Shown here: one piece after another, positions 1-6,769 of the stretch
Layout: each line of letters opens with the position of its first letter
Position numbering within the stretch: position 1 is the stretch's first letter
Source: CAYZSU01 sp964480565
GTDB lineage: Bacteria; UBA10199; 2-02-FULL-44-16; JAAZCA01
Direction of reading: 5' to 3'
Length of the DNA: 16,431 bases
NCBI GenBank assembly: GCA_964480565.1
Contig: CAYZSU010000047.1
Coordinates: 1-16,431 of the forward strand
The notes under the pieces: model-generated
What the model was told of the DNA's origin: nothing
Database searches by the model: none
The model's input: the letters and a program-made list of their open reading frames with translations, nothing else
Translations under genes and position numbers: made by a program

Positions 1-53
1 TGCCTGGCACTGGATTTCATACGATAAGCTATATGTCGTCCGTGCCTGGCACC
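1..53. repeat. Two copies of a short palindromic repeat (GTGCCTGGCAC)
   Basis: The core TGCCTGGCAC occurs at 1-10 and again inside GTGCCTGGCACC at 42-53. The 11-base unit is a perfect palindrome around one central base (GTGCC-T-GGCAC). The two copies lie about 41 bases apart in the same orientation, just beyond the 3' end of the minus-strand aminotransferase. Small palindromes like this resemble REP-type intergenic repeats, which in other bacteria are moved by single-domain Y1 (REP-associated) transposases. None is in the window, so that link is inference. No T-tract follows the hairpin, so it is not a clear intrinsic terminator. Confidence 0.5.
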
Positions 54-123
54 GAAACACATACTAACTATTACAATTTCAAACAAATACTAATGTAGAA
101 ATACGTGTCAATTGCATTCGATA

Positions 124-1368
124 TTAACCAACGATATCCTGTGTAGATTGAAGCGACGCATCGATTATATCTATGGCAGCGATTAAGTCTGCATCCGTAT
201 GCCGATGCGCAATATAGGAATGATGATAGGGCTGCATGAACAATCCGCGACGAATGCATTCGGTAAAGAAATACTTTCGTCGTTTTTTATAAATCCCCTG
301 GCTATCCTTAGAAAATGTAATATACGGCATGGGTGGAATACCGGATATGCATGCGCCAATCCCATAGCCAGATACGACTGTTTCCAGTTTTTTTAAGAAA
401 TCCACTCCACGCAACCAAATTGATTCACATACATTTTCCCGTTCTAAAATATCAATGGTTGTTAGTGCTGCAACCATTTCCAAACTATTTGGAAAAAAAG
501 TCGATGAGATAAACACATTGCCCTCAGCAAGCACCTTCATGATTTCTTTTTTTCCACAAACAGCAGAAATGGGATAGCCATTGGCCATAGCCTTTCCAAA
601 TAATGCCATATCGGGAGTCACACCATAATAAGCACTCGCACCACCCAGGGAAACACGAAACCCTGTGCGAATTTCATCAAAAATAAGCACAATATTATTC
701 TGACTAGCTAAATCCCGCACGCCTTGTAAATACCCTTCTTTGGGAGCGGATACAGGTGCAGCTAAGGGATGCCCTATGGGGGTAATGATGATCGCAGCAA
801 TATGACCCTTATGTTGATGCACTATTTTTTCCAATGCATCCAAATCATTATATGGAAACTCAAGGGTATATTCTGCCACAGACTCTGGAATACCACCATG
901 AACTTCCGAGCACCAGTCATGCCACCCATGATAACCGCAGCGCAAGATTTTATCCTGACCAGTAAATCCCCTTGCAATACGAATGGCAGAAGAAGTCGCA
1001 TCTGAGCCTGTTTTTACAAAAAAACTTTGTTCTGCACATGGAATATGTTCGCGCATTTTTTTAGCTAATTCATTTTGAATGGGTTGGCATAAATTAAAGC
1101 AAAATCCTTTTTTCATCTGTGCGCACACAGCCTCGTCCACCTCTTTTTCTCGATGTCCCAATATGATTGGCCCATAGGCACATAAGAAATCAATATACCG
1201 ATTACCATCCACATCCCAGACATATCCTTTTTTACCCTTGGCTAAAAACAAGGGATATTCCCCAGGCACAAAATTATACGGTCGTCGAATACCAAGAACG
1301 CCACCAGGCACAAAGTCCAAGGCCTCTTCCCATAATTTTTCTGATTTTTTTAAATTTAATGGATTCAC
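124..1368 (-). CDS. Class III PLP-dependent aminotransferase, glutamate-1-semialdehyde aminomutase-like
   Basis: This 414-residue protein is a full-length class III aminotransferase that needs pyridoxal phosphate. Visible motifs are GSDAT (121-125) and YHGWHD (146-151) for cofactor binding, and DEIRTGFR (231-238), whose Asp contacts the PLP ring nitrogen. The Schiff-base lysine is K259 in LFGKAMANGYP. The DExxTGFR and YHGWHD forms point to the glutamate-1-semialdehyde (HemL-like) branch, many of whose members act in sugar or secondary metabolism and not in heme synthesis. No heme or polysaccharide genes are adjacent, so the substrate is unknown. Translation starts at a GTG (1366-1368), five bases after a G-rich stretch GGGGGGAG that serves as ribosome binding site. 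The gene stands alone, with the plus-strand pilZ gene divergent from it 389 bases away. Class assignment is firm; specific function is not. Confidence 0.85.
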   Translation of the reverse strand: MNPLNLKKSEKLWEEALDFVPGGVLGIRRPYNFVPGEYPLFLAKGKKGYVWDVDGNRYIDFLCAYGPIILGHREKEVDEAVCAQMKKGFCFNLCQPIQNELAKKMREHIPCAEQSFFVKTGSDATSSAIRIARGFTGQDKILRCGYHGWHDWCSEVHGGIPESVAEYTLEFPYNDLDALEKIVHQHKGHIAAIIITPIGHPLAAPVSAPKEGYLQGVRDLASQNNIVLIFDEIRTGFRVSLGGASAYYGVTPDMALFGKAMANGYPISAVCGKKEIMKVLAEGNVFISSTFFPNSLEMVAALTTIDILERENVCESIWLRGVDFLKKLETVVSGYGIGACISGIPPMPYITFSKDSQGIYKKRRKYFFTECIRRGLFMQPYHHSYIAHRHTDADLIAAIDIIDASLQSTQDIVG

Positions 1369-1428
1369 TTTTTCTCCCCCCAGAGATTATTTTTATGGAT
1401 TACTTAAAAATGAATATTTCATAGAACT

Positions 1429-1458
1429 ATTTTAAAAAAACAAAGGACCTAGTCTCAA
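1429..1458 (-). promoter_or_regulatory. Possible sigma-70 promoter for the aminotransferase
   Basis: On the minus strand, TTGAGA (plus positions 1453-1458) is followed after 18 bases by TAAAAT (1429-1434). This would start transcription roughly 55 bases upstream of the GTG start codon. The region is very A/T-rich, so chance matches are likely. Confidence 0.35.
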
Positions 1459-1572
1459 TTAAAATCACAGCAGATAGTTGTTTTATAAGTAGTCCATTAA
1501 TAAGCAACTTACCTTTTTTCGTAGCGCGGACAATACTCAAGCACTATACCTTGTGCAAGTTTAAATTTATGA

Positions 1573-1652
1573 GCTGTTGAAAACCGCTCATCTTCGGTGT
1601 TTCCCTCAAATCGTCCATTTTAAAGGCAATTCCATTTAAGAAATGGGAATGC
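1573..1652. repeat. Degenerate mosaic of mobile-repeat modules with a hairpin
   Basis: CTGTTGAAAACCGCTCATC (from 1573) and the following TTCGGTGTTT resemble the left part of the 152-bp element at 11081-11232 (CGCCCATCTTCGGCGTT), behind a CTGTTGAAAA end like that at 16321. Directly after it, CCCTCAAATCGTCCATTTTA (from 1603) resembles the repeat that forms the end of znuA (CCCTCAAAATCGCCACTTTA). Bases 1626-1637 and 1641-1652 form an imperfect 12-base inverted repeat around AAG. It looks like an old, decayed insertion or nested pair of insertions. Confidence 0.5.
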
Positions 1653-1690
1653 TCTCAATCAACTATTTTCACGTACAATTCCGACATGCC

Positions 1691-1720
1691 TTGCACTTGG
1701 TAATTAGATATGATTATAGT
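1691..1720 (+). promoter_or_regulatory. Possible sigma-70 promoter for the pilZ-domain gene
   Basis: TTGCAC (1691-1696) and TATAGT (1715-1720) are 18 bases apart, ending 37 bases before the ATG at 1758. The spacing is slightly long but both boxes are close to consensus. Confidence 0.45.
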
Positions 1721-1757
1721 ACCATCATTAATTACACGCACTTAAATGGAGTAAATT

Positions 1758-2441
1758 ATGACAGATGCAATGAGCCTACAAGATATTTTGCATGATGCGC
1801 ATGCGTATATTTATTTACTACAAACCGATCAAACAGAACGCTTGCGATTATGGGATATCACATCAGACTCCATTATAATGGATATTCCTCAACACACATC
1901 CATCAATGATACGATTACCGGATATATTCCCACACTTTCAGGCGATGGTATTTTTGAAGTACATGGCAAGATCACATCTGATTTACTGACAGACCAAATG
2001 GAAAATACAGTACGTGTCATTACGCCACCACATCAAATAAAAAAGGTTAATCGCCGAATTTTTCCACGTTATTGTTTTACCCCTCCCCTTGATGCAGAAA
2101 TTGGATTAGCGAGTCAACCATGCCATCTCATTGGAAAAATTGTCAACTTAAGCGCTAGTGGATTACGCATAGAAACACCTGAGTCCTTGCACGCCAATCA
2201 AATGCATCATATTGCATTTGAAATTGATTATAATAACCACCTCCATACATTTGATATTAATTCGCGCATCGTCTATGAAATCCCTCTGAGCAATGGATTT
2301 GCTTATGGCATCAGTTTTGACACTCACTTAAAAGAACGTACATCCGTATACGATGAAGTCAATATCAACGATACAGATACCACCATTGGATTACTGGATA
2401 TTGTAAATAAATTAATTATTACGCAACGAGTTACGAAGTAA
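1758..2441 (+). CDS. PilZ-domain protein, likely cyclic di-GMP receptor
   Basis: This 227-residue cytoplasmic protein has an N-terminal part (about 1-90) that may be a YcgR-N-like beta domain, followed by a PilZ domain (about 97-200). The two c-di-GMP-binding signatures are both intact: RxxxR at R100-R104 (RIFPR) and the (D/N)xSxxG motif at N130-G135 (NLSASG). Binding of c-di-GMP is therefore expected. YcgR-type proteins of this layout usually adjust flagella, pili or exopolysaccharide, but nothing here says which. There is no signal peptide or membrane segment. The ATG at 1758 follows a GGAG (1748-1751). A weak hairpin with a T-tract follows the gene, so it is probably transcribed alone. The 27-residue tail after the PilZ fold has no recognised motif. 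Confidence 0.85.
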   Translation: MTDAMSLQDILHDAHAYIYLLQTDQTERLRLWDITSDSIIMDIPQHTSINDTITGYIPTLSGDGIFEVHGKITSDLLTDQMENTVRVITPPHQIKKVNRRIFPRYCFTPPLDAEIGLASQPCHLIGKIVNLSASGLRIETPESLHANQMHHIAFEIDYNNHLHTFDINSRIVYEIPLSNGFAYGISFDTHLKERTSVYDEVNINDTDTTIGLLDIVNKLIITQRVTK

Positions 2442-2469
2442 TAGAACGCCCACATATGATAGATATATA

Positions 2470-2482
2470 GAACTGTTGAAAA
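2470..2482 (+). repeat. Short remnant of the CTGTTGAAAA repeat end
   Basis: GAACTGTTGAAAA here matches most of the GGGACTGTTGAAAA end at 16321 and the copy at 1573. The next bases (TTACTCACAT) loosely follow the 1573 copy (CCGCTCATC). It lies 29 bases after the pilZ-domain gene. The match is short, so it may be chance. Confidence 0.3.
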
Positions 2483-2508
2483 TTACTCACATACATTAAC
2501 CCAAAAAT

Positions 2509-2537
2509 GTGTTTCCCCCCTTAAACACTGTTTTTTT
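2509..2537 (+). terminator. Weak intrinsic terminator after the pilZ-domain gene
   Basis: GTGTTT (2509-2514) pairs with AAACAC (2523-2528) around an eight-base loop, followed after TG by seven T residues (2531-2537). The stem is only six pairs and low in G/C, so efficiency may be modest. It sits between the pilZ-domain gene and the dapF promoter. Confidence 0.45.
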
Positions 2538-2572
2538 CCTAGTTAAAACTGATTTCCTGAAATCCAGCATCC

Positions 2573-2601
2573 TTGACAAAGGCAGATTTCACTGATATTC
2601 T
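2573..2601 (+). promoter_or_regulatory. Sigma-70 promoter for dapF
   Basis: A perfect -35 box TTGACA (2573-2578) and a -10 box TATTCT (2596-2601) are separated by exactly 17 bases. Transcription would begin near 2608, giving a leader of about 50 bases before the dapF ATG. That is too short for a lysine riboswitch and none is visible. Confidence 0.65.
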
Positions 2602-2659
2602 AGCTTAAATTTCACTATTTTTTAATATATTAGCGGATTTGACCATCCAAGGAGGAATC

Positions 2660-3502
2660 ATGGTCGCTAAAGCAGGTGGTAAAAAATTAAAATTTGTAAA
2701 AATGCATGGGACAGGAAATGATATAATTCTTTTTGATTGTTTAAAGCAAACCATTTCCAATCCACCTCATACCGCTCGAAAATTATGCAACCGCCATACA
2801 GGTATTGGCGCAGATCAATTAATTTTACTTCTCAAATCACGAAAAGCAGACTTTGCAATGCGAATCTTCAATTCAGATGGTAGCGAAGCTGAAATGTGCG
2901 GCAATGGTATTCGATGTTTAGCCAACTACATTAAACATGCAAAAATATCTCAGAAAAAAGAATTTCAAATCGAAACATTAGCAGGCATTAGACCCGTTAA
3001 ATTTATTGGTAAATCCGTAGAAGTCAATATGGGCGAACCCATCATGAAAGGAAAAGAAATTCCAGTTAATCTATCCGGTCGCGTGGTTAACCGTCCAATC
3101 AAAGTGGATTCCAAAGAATTTCGCATTACATGTATTTCCATGGGCAACCCACACTGTATTATTTTCAATGATGACTTGGATAATTTCGACATTGATCGCT
3201 TTGGCCCACAGATTGAAACAGCACCCACCTTTCCTAAAAAAACAAATGTAAGCTTTGTCAATGTGCTTAGTAAAAAAGAAATTCACATTCGCGTATGGGA
3301 GCGTGGATCGGGCGAAACCCTTAGCTGTGGTACCGCTGCATGCGCATCTGCAATTGCATCTGTTTTAAATAGCTATACTGATCGCAAAGTCACCGCTCAT
3401 TTACCTGGTGGTAAAATCGACATTGACTGGCGAACAAAAGATAATCATGTATATATGAAAGGCCCTGCAGATATTGTTTACTTTGGTGAACTCTCTGTAT
3501 AA
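2660..3502 (+). CDS. dapF: Diaminopimelate epimerase DapF
   Basis: DapF interconverts LL- and meso-diaminopimelate, giving the meso form used in peptidoglycan cross-links and as lysine precursor. From the ATG at 2660 the protein is 280 residues, the family's usual length. Both halves of the duplicated fold carry their catalytic cysteine: C80 in EMCGNGIRC and C223 in SGETLSCGTAACA. The MHGTGNDI motif near the N-terminus and MGNPHCIIF (161-169) are also typical. An in-frame TTG at 2639 would add seven residues, but the strong AAGGAGG (2649-2655) sits correctly in front of the ATG at 2660, so that start is preferred. The gene has its own promoter and is closed by a strong hairpin at 3536-3569, so it appears monocistronic although it lies next to dapA and dapB. 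Confidence 0.95.
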   Translation: MVAKAGGKKLKFVKMHGTGNDIILFDCLKQTISNPPHTARKLCNRHTGIGADQLILLLKSRKADFAMRIFNSDGSEAEMCGNGIRCLANYIKHAKISQKKEFQIETLAGIRPVKFIGKSVEVNMGEPIMKGKEIPVNLSGRVVNRPIKVDSKEFRITCISMGNPHCIIFNDDLDNFDIDRFGPQIETAPTFPKKTNVSFVNVLSKKEIHIRVWERGSGETLSCGTAACASAIASVLNSYTDRKVTAHLPGGKIDIDWRTKDNHVYMKGPADIVYFGELSV

Positions 3503-3535
3503 ATAAAATTTAAAAGCGCCCAATCACACATTTTT

Positions 3536-3569
3536 AAAAATGCCGATAGCAATAACTATCGGCATTTTT
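3536..3569 (+). terminator. Strong intrinsic terminator between dapF and dapA
   Basis: GCCGATAG (3542-3549) pairs perfectly with CTATCGGC (3556-3563) around CAATAA. The outer AAAAAT/ATTTTT extends the stem to 14 pairs (3536-3549 with 3556-3569). The run of T at 3565-3569 fits rho-independent termination downstream of dapF. Because the stem is flanked by A on one side and T on the other, it could work in both directions. Confidence 0.85.
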
Positions 3570-3588
3570 ATTTGAATTATTCCATGCG

Positions 3589-3618
3589 TTGAGATAATGA
3601 CATTAACTTAAGTATTAA
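3589..3618 (+). promoter_or_regulatory. Possible promoter for the dapA-dapB-folK operon
   Basis: TTGAGA (3589-3594) and TATTAA (3613-3618) are 18 bases apart, downstream of the dapF terminator and 46 bases before the dapA ATG. The terminator implies that a promoter is needed here. The exact boxes are tentative in such A/T-rich sequence. Confidence 0.4.
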
Positions 3619-3664
3619 CAAATACATTGTTTAAAAAAATGAATAGTTATATCAAGGAGATATC

Positions 3665-4540
3665 ATGCATATCCAAGGCGCAATGACCGCACTAATTACA
3701 CCGTTTAATGAATATGGTATCGATGATAATGCATTAAAACACCTGATTCAATTTCAAATTCAAAATGGCATTGATGGTTTGATCATATGCGGCACAACGG
3801 GTGAAGCAAGTACATTAACAGCTATGGAACGCTATCATTTAATGAGATTAGCTATCATGATTGCCGATAAAAAAGTGCCCATCATTATTGGTACCGGTCA
3901 TAATTGCACCTACACAACTATACAACTCACCGAACAAGCCAAGGATGTCGGCGCCGATGCAGCTCTTATTGTAACACCTTATTATAACAAACCCTCTCAA
4001 GCGGGTTTATATGCCCATTATAAAACAATCGCTCAAAAAGTAGATTTTCCAATAATATTATACAATGTTCCTTCCCGAACTGGAGTAAATTTAACCATCC
4101 AAACTGTAAAAGACTTAGCTGAAATTCCCAATATTATTGGAATAAAAGAAGCCAGTGGCGACTTAGATCAAATGCGTGATATTATTGATAATACAGCTGA
4201 TGACTTCTTCGTTTTTTCTGGCGATGATGCAATGAACCACCTATGTTATTTGCATGGTGGCAATGGTTGTATTTCAGTTACTGGCAATATTTTACCTAAG
4301 GATATATCCAAAATGTGGGATGCCGCTGCTTTAGATGATGAAGAAGAAGTACTTGCCATCTCCAATAAATTAGAGGAATTAAATACAGCCATGTTTATGG
4401 ATACAAATCCAGTACCTGTAAAAACAGCATTAGCGCTCATGAATTACTGCAAGCTGCACTTCCGACTGCCCCTAGTGTCTATGAATGACAAGCAAACAAA
4501 CAATTTAAAAAATATTATTTCATCCTACAAACTCATTTAA
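3665..4540 (+). CDS. dapA: 4-hydroxy-tetrahydrodipicolinate synthase DapA
   Basis: DapA condenses pyruvate with aspartate semialdehyde, the committed step of the diaminopimelate/lysine pathway. The 291-residue TIM-barrel protein keeps every key residue at the numbering known for the E. coli enzyme: T44-T45 in CGTTGEAST, Y107 in YYNKPSQ, Y133 and R138 in YNVPSRTG, and the Schiff-base lysine K161 in GIKEASGD. The ATG at 3665 is preceded by AAGGAGA (3654-3660). The stop codon lies 14 bases before dapB, so the two are surely cotranscribed. Upstream, the dapF terminator separates it from dapF. No lysine riboswitch is visible in the 162-base leader region, so control is probably by feedback on the enzyme. 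Confidence 0.96.
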   Translation: MHIQGAMTALITPFNEYGIDDNALKHLIQFQIQNGIDGLIICGTTGEASTLTAMERYHLMRLAIMIADKKVPIIIGTGHNCTYTTIQLTEQAKDVGADAALIVTPYYNKPSQAGLYAHYKTIAQKVDFPIILYNVPSRTGVNLTIQTVKDLAEIPNIIGIKEASGDLDQMRDIIDNTADDFFVFSGDDAMNHLCYLHGGNGCISVTGNILPKDISKMWDAAALDDEEEVLAISNKLEELNTAMFMDTNPVPVKTALALMNYCKLHFRLPLVSMNDKQTNNLKNIISSYKLI

Positions 4541-4554
4541 TATAGGATTTTTTT

Positions 4555-5295
4555 ATGATATCAACCATTATCACAGGTGCAAGTGGCAAAATGGGACAAG
4601 CCATTATCAATGTCAGCCACACTATCCCCCAAATTACAATCACTGCAAAAGTGGATATAAACAGTTCGCTTGACGCAAGTATCAATGATGGGGATGTCAT
4701 TATTGATTTTTCTACACCTGATGCCAGCATTGAATTTGCAAAAACAGCACAATTACATAAAAAACCTATTGTTATTGGTACAACGGGTTTTAGTAATTCC
4801 CAGATAAATCTATTAAAAGAAATGAGCATCAATACCGCACTTTTGTTATCGCCCAATATGAGTATTGGGGTAAATATAATGTTGCACCTCATTAAGGAAA
4901 CAATGTCTCATACACCTGAACATTGGAACATTGACATTGCAGAAACACATCATATTCATAAAAAAGATACACCCAGCGGCACAGCAAAGAAAATGCTTCA
5001 AACAGTGATGAATACAATTGGCGATGATCAATACCCAGTGACGCATAACAATAAAATATCTGTAAAAAGAGATCCTTCTGATACGAGCATTCATGTCACT
5101 GCTCATAGAGACAGCGATGTTGTTGGTGAACATAATATTACATTTGCCAGCAATGATGAATGCATTTCAATTTCTCATAGCGCACATAATCGAAAAATAT
5201 TTGCATCCGGGGCATTGCAAGCCGCATTATGGCTACACAATAGAATCCCTGGATTTTACACAATGAACGATGTATTATTTTCAAAATCCAAATGA
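4555..5295 (+). CDS. dapB: 4-hydroxy-tetrahydrodipicolinate reductase DapB
   Basis: DapB reduces the DapA product with NAD(P)H to tetrahydrodipicolinate. The protein has an N-terminal Rossmann fold with GASGKMGQ (8-15), IDFSTPDA (50-57) and IGTTGFS (74-80). Its catalytic block is ETHHIHKKDTPSGTA (130-144), in which H132 and K136 correspond to E. coli H159 and K163. The conserved FASGALQAALWL is near the C-terminus. At 246 residues it is shorter than the E. coli enzyme (273) but within the range of other bacterial DapB proteins. It follows dapA by 14 bases with a modest AGGA (4544-4547). Its stop codon overlaps the folK start in an ATGA, indicating translational coupling. Confidence 0.95.
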   Translation: MISTIITGASGKMGQAIINVSHTIPQITITAKVDINSSLDASINDGDVIIDFSTPDASIEFAKTAQLHKKPIVIGTTGFSNSQINLLKEMSINTALLLSPNMSIGVNIMLHLIKETMSHTPEHWNIDIAETHHIHKKDTPSGTAKKMLQTVMNTIGDDQYPVTHNNKISVKRDPSDTSIHVTAHRDSDVVGEHNITFASNDECISISHSAHNRKIFASGALQAALWLHNRIPGFYTMNDVLFSKSK

Positions 5296-5807
5296 TAAAA
5301 TCACATGCATATATTGGATTGGGTTCTAATCTTGGTACGCGGTATCAATTTATTTGCCAAGCAATTGCTCAAATTAAGAATACTCCGGGGATTATATCCT
5401 ATGAGCAGTCGGCTATATATGAAAGTTCTGCACAATTACCCAGTGAGGAAGTGCTGAAAAACACCCATCACCCGTGTTTTCAAAAAGAACAACCTGACTA
5501 TTTAAATGCAGTCCTGAAAATTGATTGTGAGCTCACTGCGACCCAACTATTTAAACATTTGCAAACAATTGAAATTAAACTGGGGCGCAATGCAATCCGT
5601 GAAAAAAATCAACCCCGCACTATTGATTTAGACCTATTATTTTTTAATGATAGCCAGATTAAAACAGATACACTTATACTACCACACCCAAAGCTACACA
5701 CCCGTTGGTTTGTATTAAAACCCCTTTGCGACATAAACCCAACGATTGTACATCCAACGATATTAAAAACTGTACAAATGATCTTAGACGAATTAGATCA
5801 TTACTGA
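5292..5807 (+). CDS. folK: 6-hydroxymethyl-7,8-dihydropterin pyrophosphokinase FolK
   Basis: FolK transfers pyrophosphate from ATP to 6-hydroxymethyl-dihydropterin in folate synthesis. The 171-residue protein shows the family motifs in order: YIGLGSNLG at the N-terminus (8-16), DYLNAV in the middle, RTIDLDLLFF (the signature that binds magnesium and ATP) and LPHPKLHTRWFVLKPL near the C-terminus. The segment between SSAQLP and DYLNAV is a little longer than in compact homologues but is in frame. The ATG is at 5292, within the ATGA that ends dapB, so translation is coupled and no separate ribosome binding site is needed. Lysine and folate genes have no direct metabolic link; the pairing seems to be an operon habit. 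Confidence 0.93.
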   Translation: MIKSHAYIGLGSNLGTRYQFICQAIAQIKNTPGIISYEQSAIYESSAQLPSEEVLKNTHHPCFQKEQPDYLNAVLKIDCELTATQLFKHLQTIEIKLGRNAIREKNQPRTIDLDLLFFNDSQIKTDTLILPHPKLHTRWFVLKPLCDINPTIVHPTILKTVQMILDELDHY

Positions 5808-5832
5808 TACTCACTCATAAGTAAGGATATAT

Positions 5833-6051
5833 ATGACATCATTAATATTAACTGCATTACTCATATACATCGGATGGTCAGTATATAAAAAAATTACATC
5901 CATGCACATTTCTATAAAACAAAACAAGCCCAAAATAAGCTCTGGTGAAATGATTGCTTGCAAAGCGTGTGGCACCTATGTTTTGAAAGACGAAGCAATA
6001 CAAAAACAACATTATTATTATTGCAGTAAAAGTTGTTCCCAACATAAATAG
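5833..6051 (+). CDS. Small membrane-anchored zinc-ribbon protein, PP0621-like
   Basis: This 72-residue protein starts with one hydrophobic segment (about 3-17) followed by lysines, consistent with an inner-membrane anchor and a cytoplasmic tail. The tail carries CxxC at C43-C46 (CKACG) and CxxxC at C64-C68 (CSKSC), four cysteines placed to bind one zinc. The order of TM segment, CxxCG and a C-terminal YYCS..C resembles the small uncharacterised PP0621 family of proteobacteria; function is unknown. The ATG is preceded by AAGGA (5823-5827). It lies 25 bases after folK and 77 bases before the mglA-like gene, so it is likely part of the same transcript. The intact Cys set and good ribosome site support a real gene despite its size. 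Confidence 0.75.
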   Translation: MTSLILTALLIYIGWSVYKKITSMHISIKQNKPKISSGEMIACKACGTYVLKDEAIQKQHYYYCSKSCSQHK

Positions 6052-6128
6052 CAATTTTAAAGAATGGCTAACCACCTGAATATGGGTAAAATTATTGAAA
6101 AACACTCACCATTAACAAGCGAGGGATC

Positions 6129-6710
6129 ATGTCCTTTATCAATGATAAAACCAAAGAAATTAACTGTAAAATCGTATATTTTGGACCAGCAAAATGTGGA
6201 AAATCAACCACACTTCGGTCCATTTACAAAGAAATTAAAAAAAACAATAAAGGGGATATGATCTCACTCAGCCAGGGAAATGATCGCACCCTATATTTTG
6301 ACTTTGTCCCACTAAACATTGGTACATTAAACGAATATACCATTCGTTTACATCTATATACTGTTCCTGGGCAAATAGGCTATCATCAAAGCAGAGCCCT
6401 TATCTCCAAAGGAGTTGATGGCGTAGTATTTATTGCAGATTCTAGATTAGAAATGATGGAACAAAACTTGAAAAGCCTTACGGATTTAAAACAAATTTTA
6501 GAAGATAATGGACAAGCATGGAATGAATTACAAATTGCATATCAGTATAATAAGCGCGATTTAACAGATGCTATTCCTGCATCAGAACTCGATCATTTTA
6601 TTAATAAAGAAAAAACACAATCATTTGAAACCATTGCAACAAAAAATAATGGTGTCTATGATGTGTTTAAATATATATCGACAACAATTTTAAAGGATTT
6701 AAAAGTATAG
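6129..6710 (+). CDS. mglA: MglA-like Ras-type small GTPase
   Basis: The 193-residue protein is a bacterial Ras-like GTPase of the MglA family, which sets cell polarity and gliding or type IV pilus direction in Myxococcus. It opens with MSFIN...EINCKIVY, typical of the family. The P-loop is GPAKCGKST (19-27), with K25 and S26 binding nucleotide. R53 in DRTLYFDF and Q82 in TVPGQ match the catalytic Arg53 and Gln82 of MglA; the Thr in place of the usual G3 Asp is an MglA trait. NKRD (141-144) is the guanine-specificity motif. Position 21, glycine in most MglA, is alanine here. GAGGG (6121-6125) precedes the ATG closely. No MglB partner gene is adjacent. It may regulate motility or polarity, but the target is unknown. 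Confidence 0.9.
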   Translation: MSFINDKTKEINCKIVYFGPAKCGKSTTLRSIYKEIKKNNKGDMISLSQGNDRTLYFDFVPLNIGTLNEYTIRLHLYTVPGQIGYHQSRALISKGVDGVVFIADSRLEMMEQNLKSLTDLKQILEDNGQAWNELQIAYQYNKRDLTDAIPASELDHFINKEKTQSFETIATKNNGVYDVFKYISTTILKDLKV

Positions 6711-6769
6711 GCCTAGAAACCAACAAATCTATTTATATCAAGGAACTGCCCTTGGGATAAGCCCATCAA

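Larger units (their letters stand above)
1369..1757. other. Intergenic region of 389 bases between divergent genes
   Basis: No credible gene lies here. It contains a possible minus-strand promoter at 1429-1458, a degraded mosaic of the window's repeat modules at 1573-1652, and a possible plus-strand promoter at 1691-1720. Nothing recognisable was seen in about 1459-1572. The short plus-strand reading frames entering the region from the left are antisense to the aminotransferase. Confidence 0.6.

Noticed and set aside
124..1368. Naming the aminotransferase hemL
   Set aside because: It belongs to the same family, but no other heme gene is nearby and many relatives act elsewhere, so a specific symbol is not justified.
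2639..2659. TTG start giving DapF seven extra residues
   Set aside because: The strong AAGGAGG at 2649-2655 is correctly spaced for the ATG at 2660 and would lie inside the coding region if TTG were used; the 280-residue form matches the family.
2602..2659. Lysine riboswitch in front of dapF or dapA
   Set aside because: The dapF leader is about 50 bases and the dapF-dapA gap holds only a simple terminator; neither has the length or helices of a lysine riboswitch.
2965..3286. Minus-strand frames of 71-98 codons opposite dapF
   Set aside because: They are antisense to dapF with no motifs or ribosome binding sites.
6064..6261. 65-codon frame overlapping the start of the mglA-like gene
   Set aside because: It is out of frame with a clear GTPase, has no good ribosome site and no motif.
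6742..6765. GGAACTGCCCTTGGGATAAG near the mglA stop as another copy of the GGACTGCCCTC repeat
   Set aside because: Only about ten bases agree and an extra base interrupts them; no inverted partner or target duplication.
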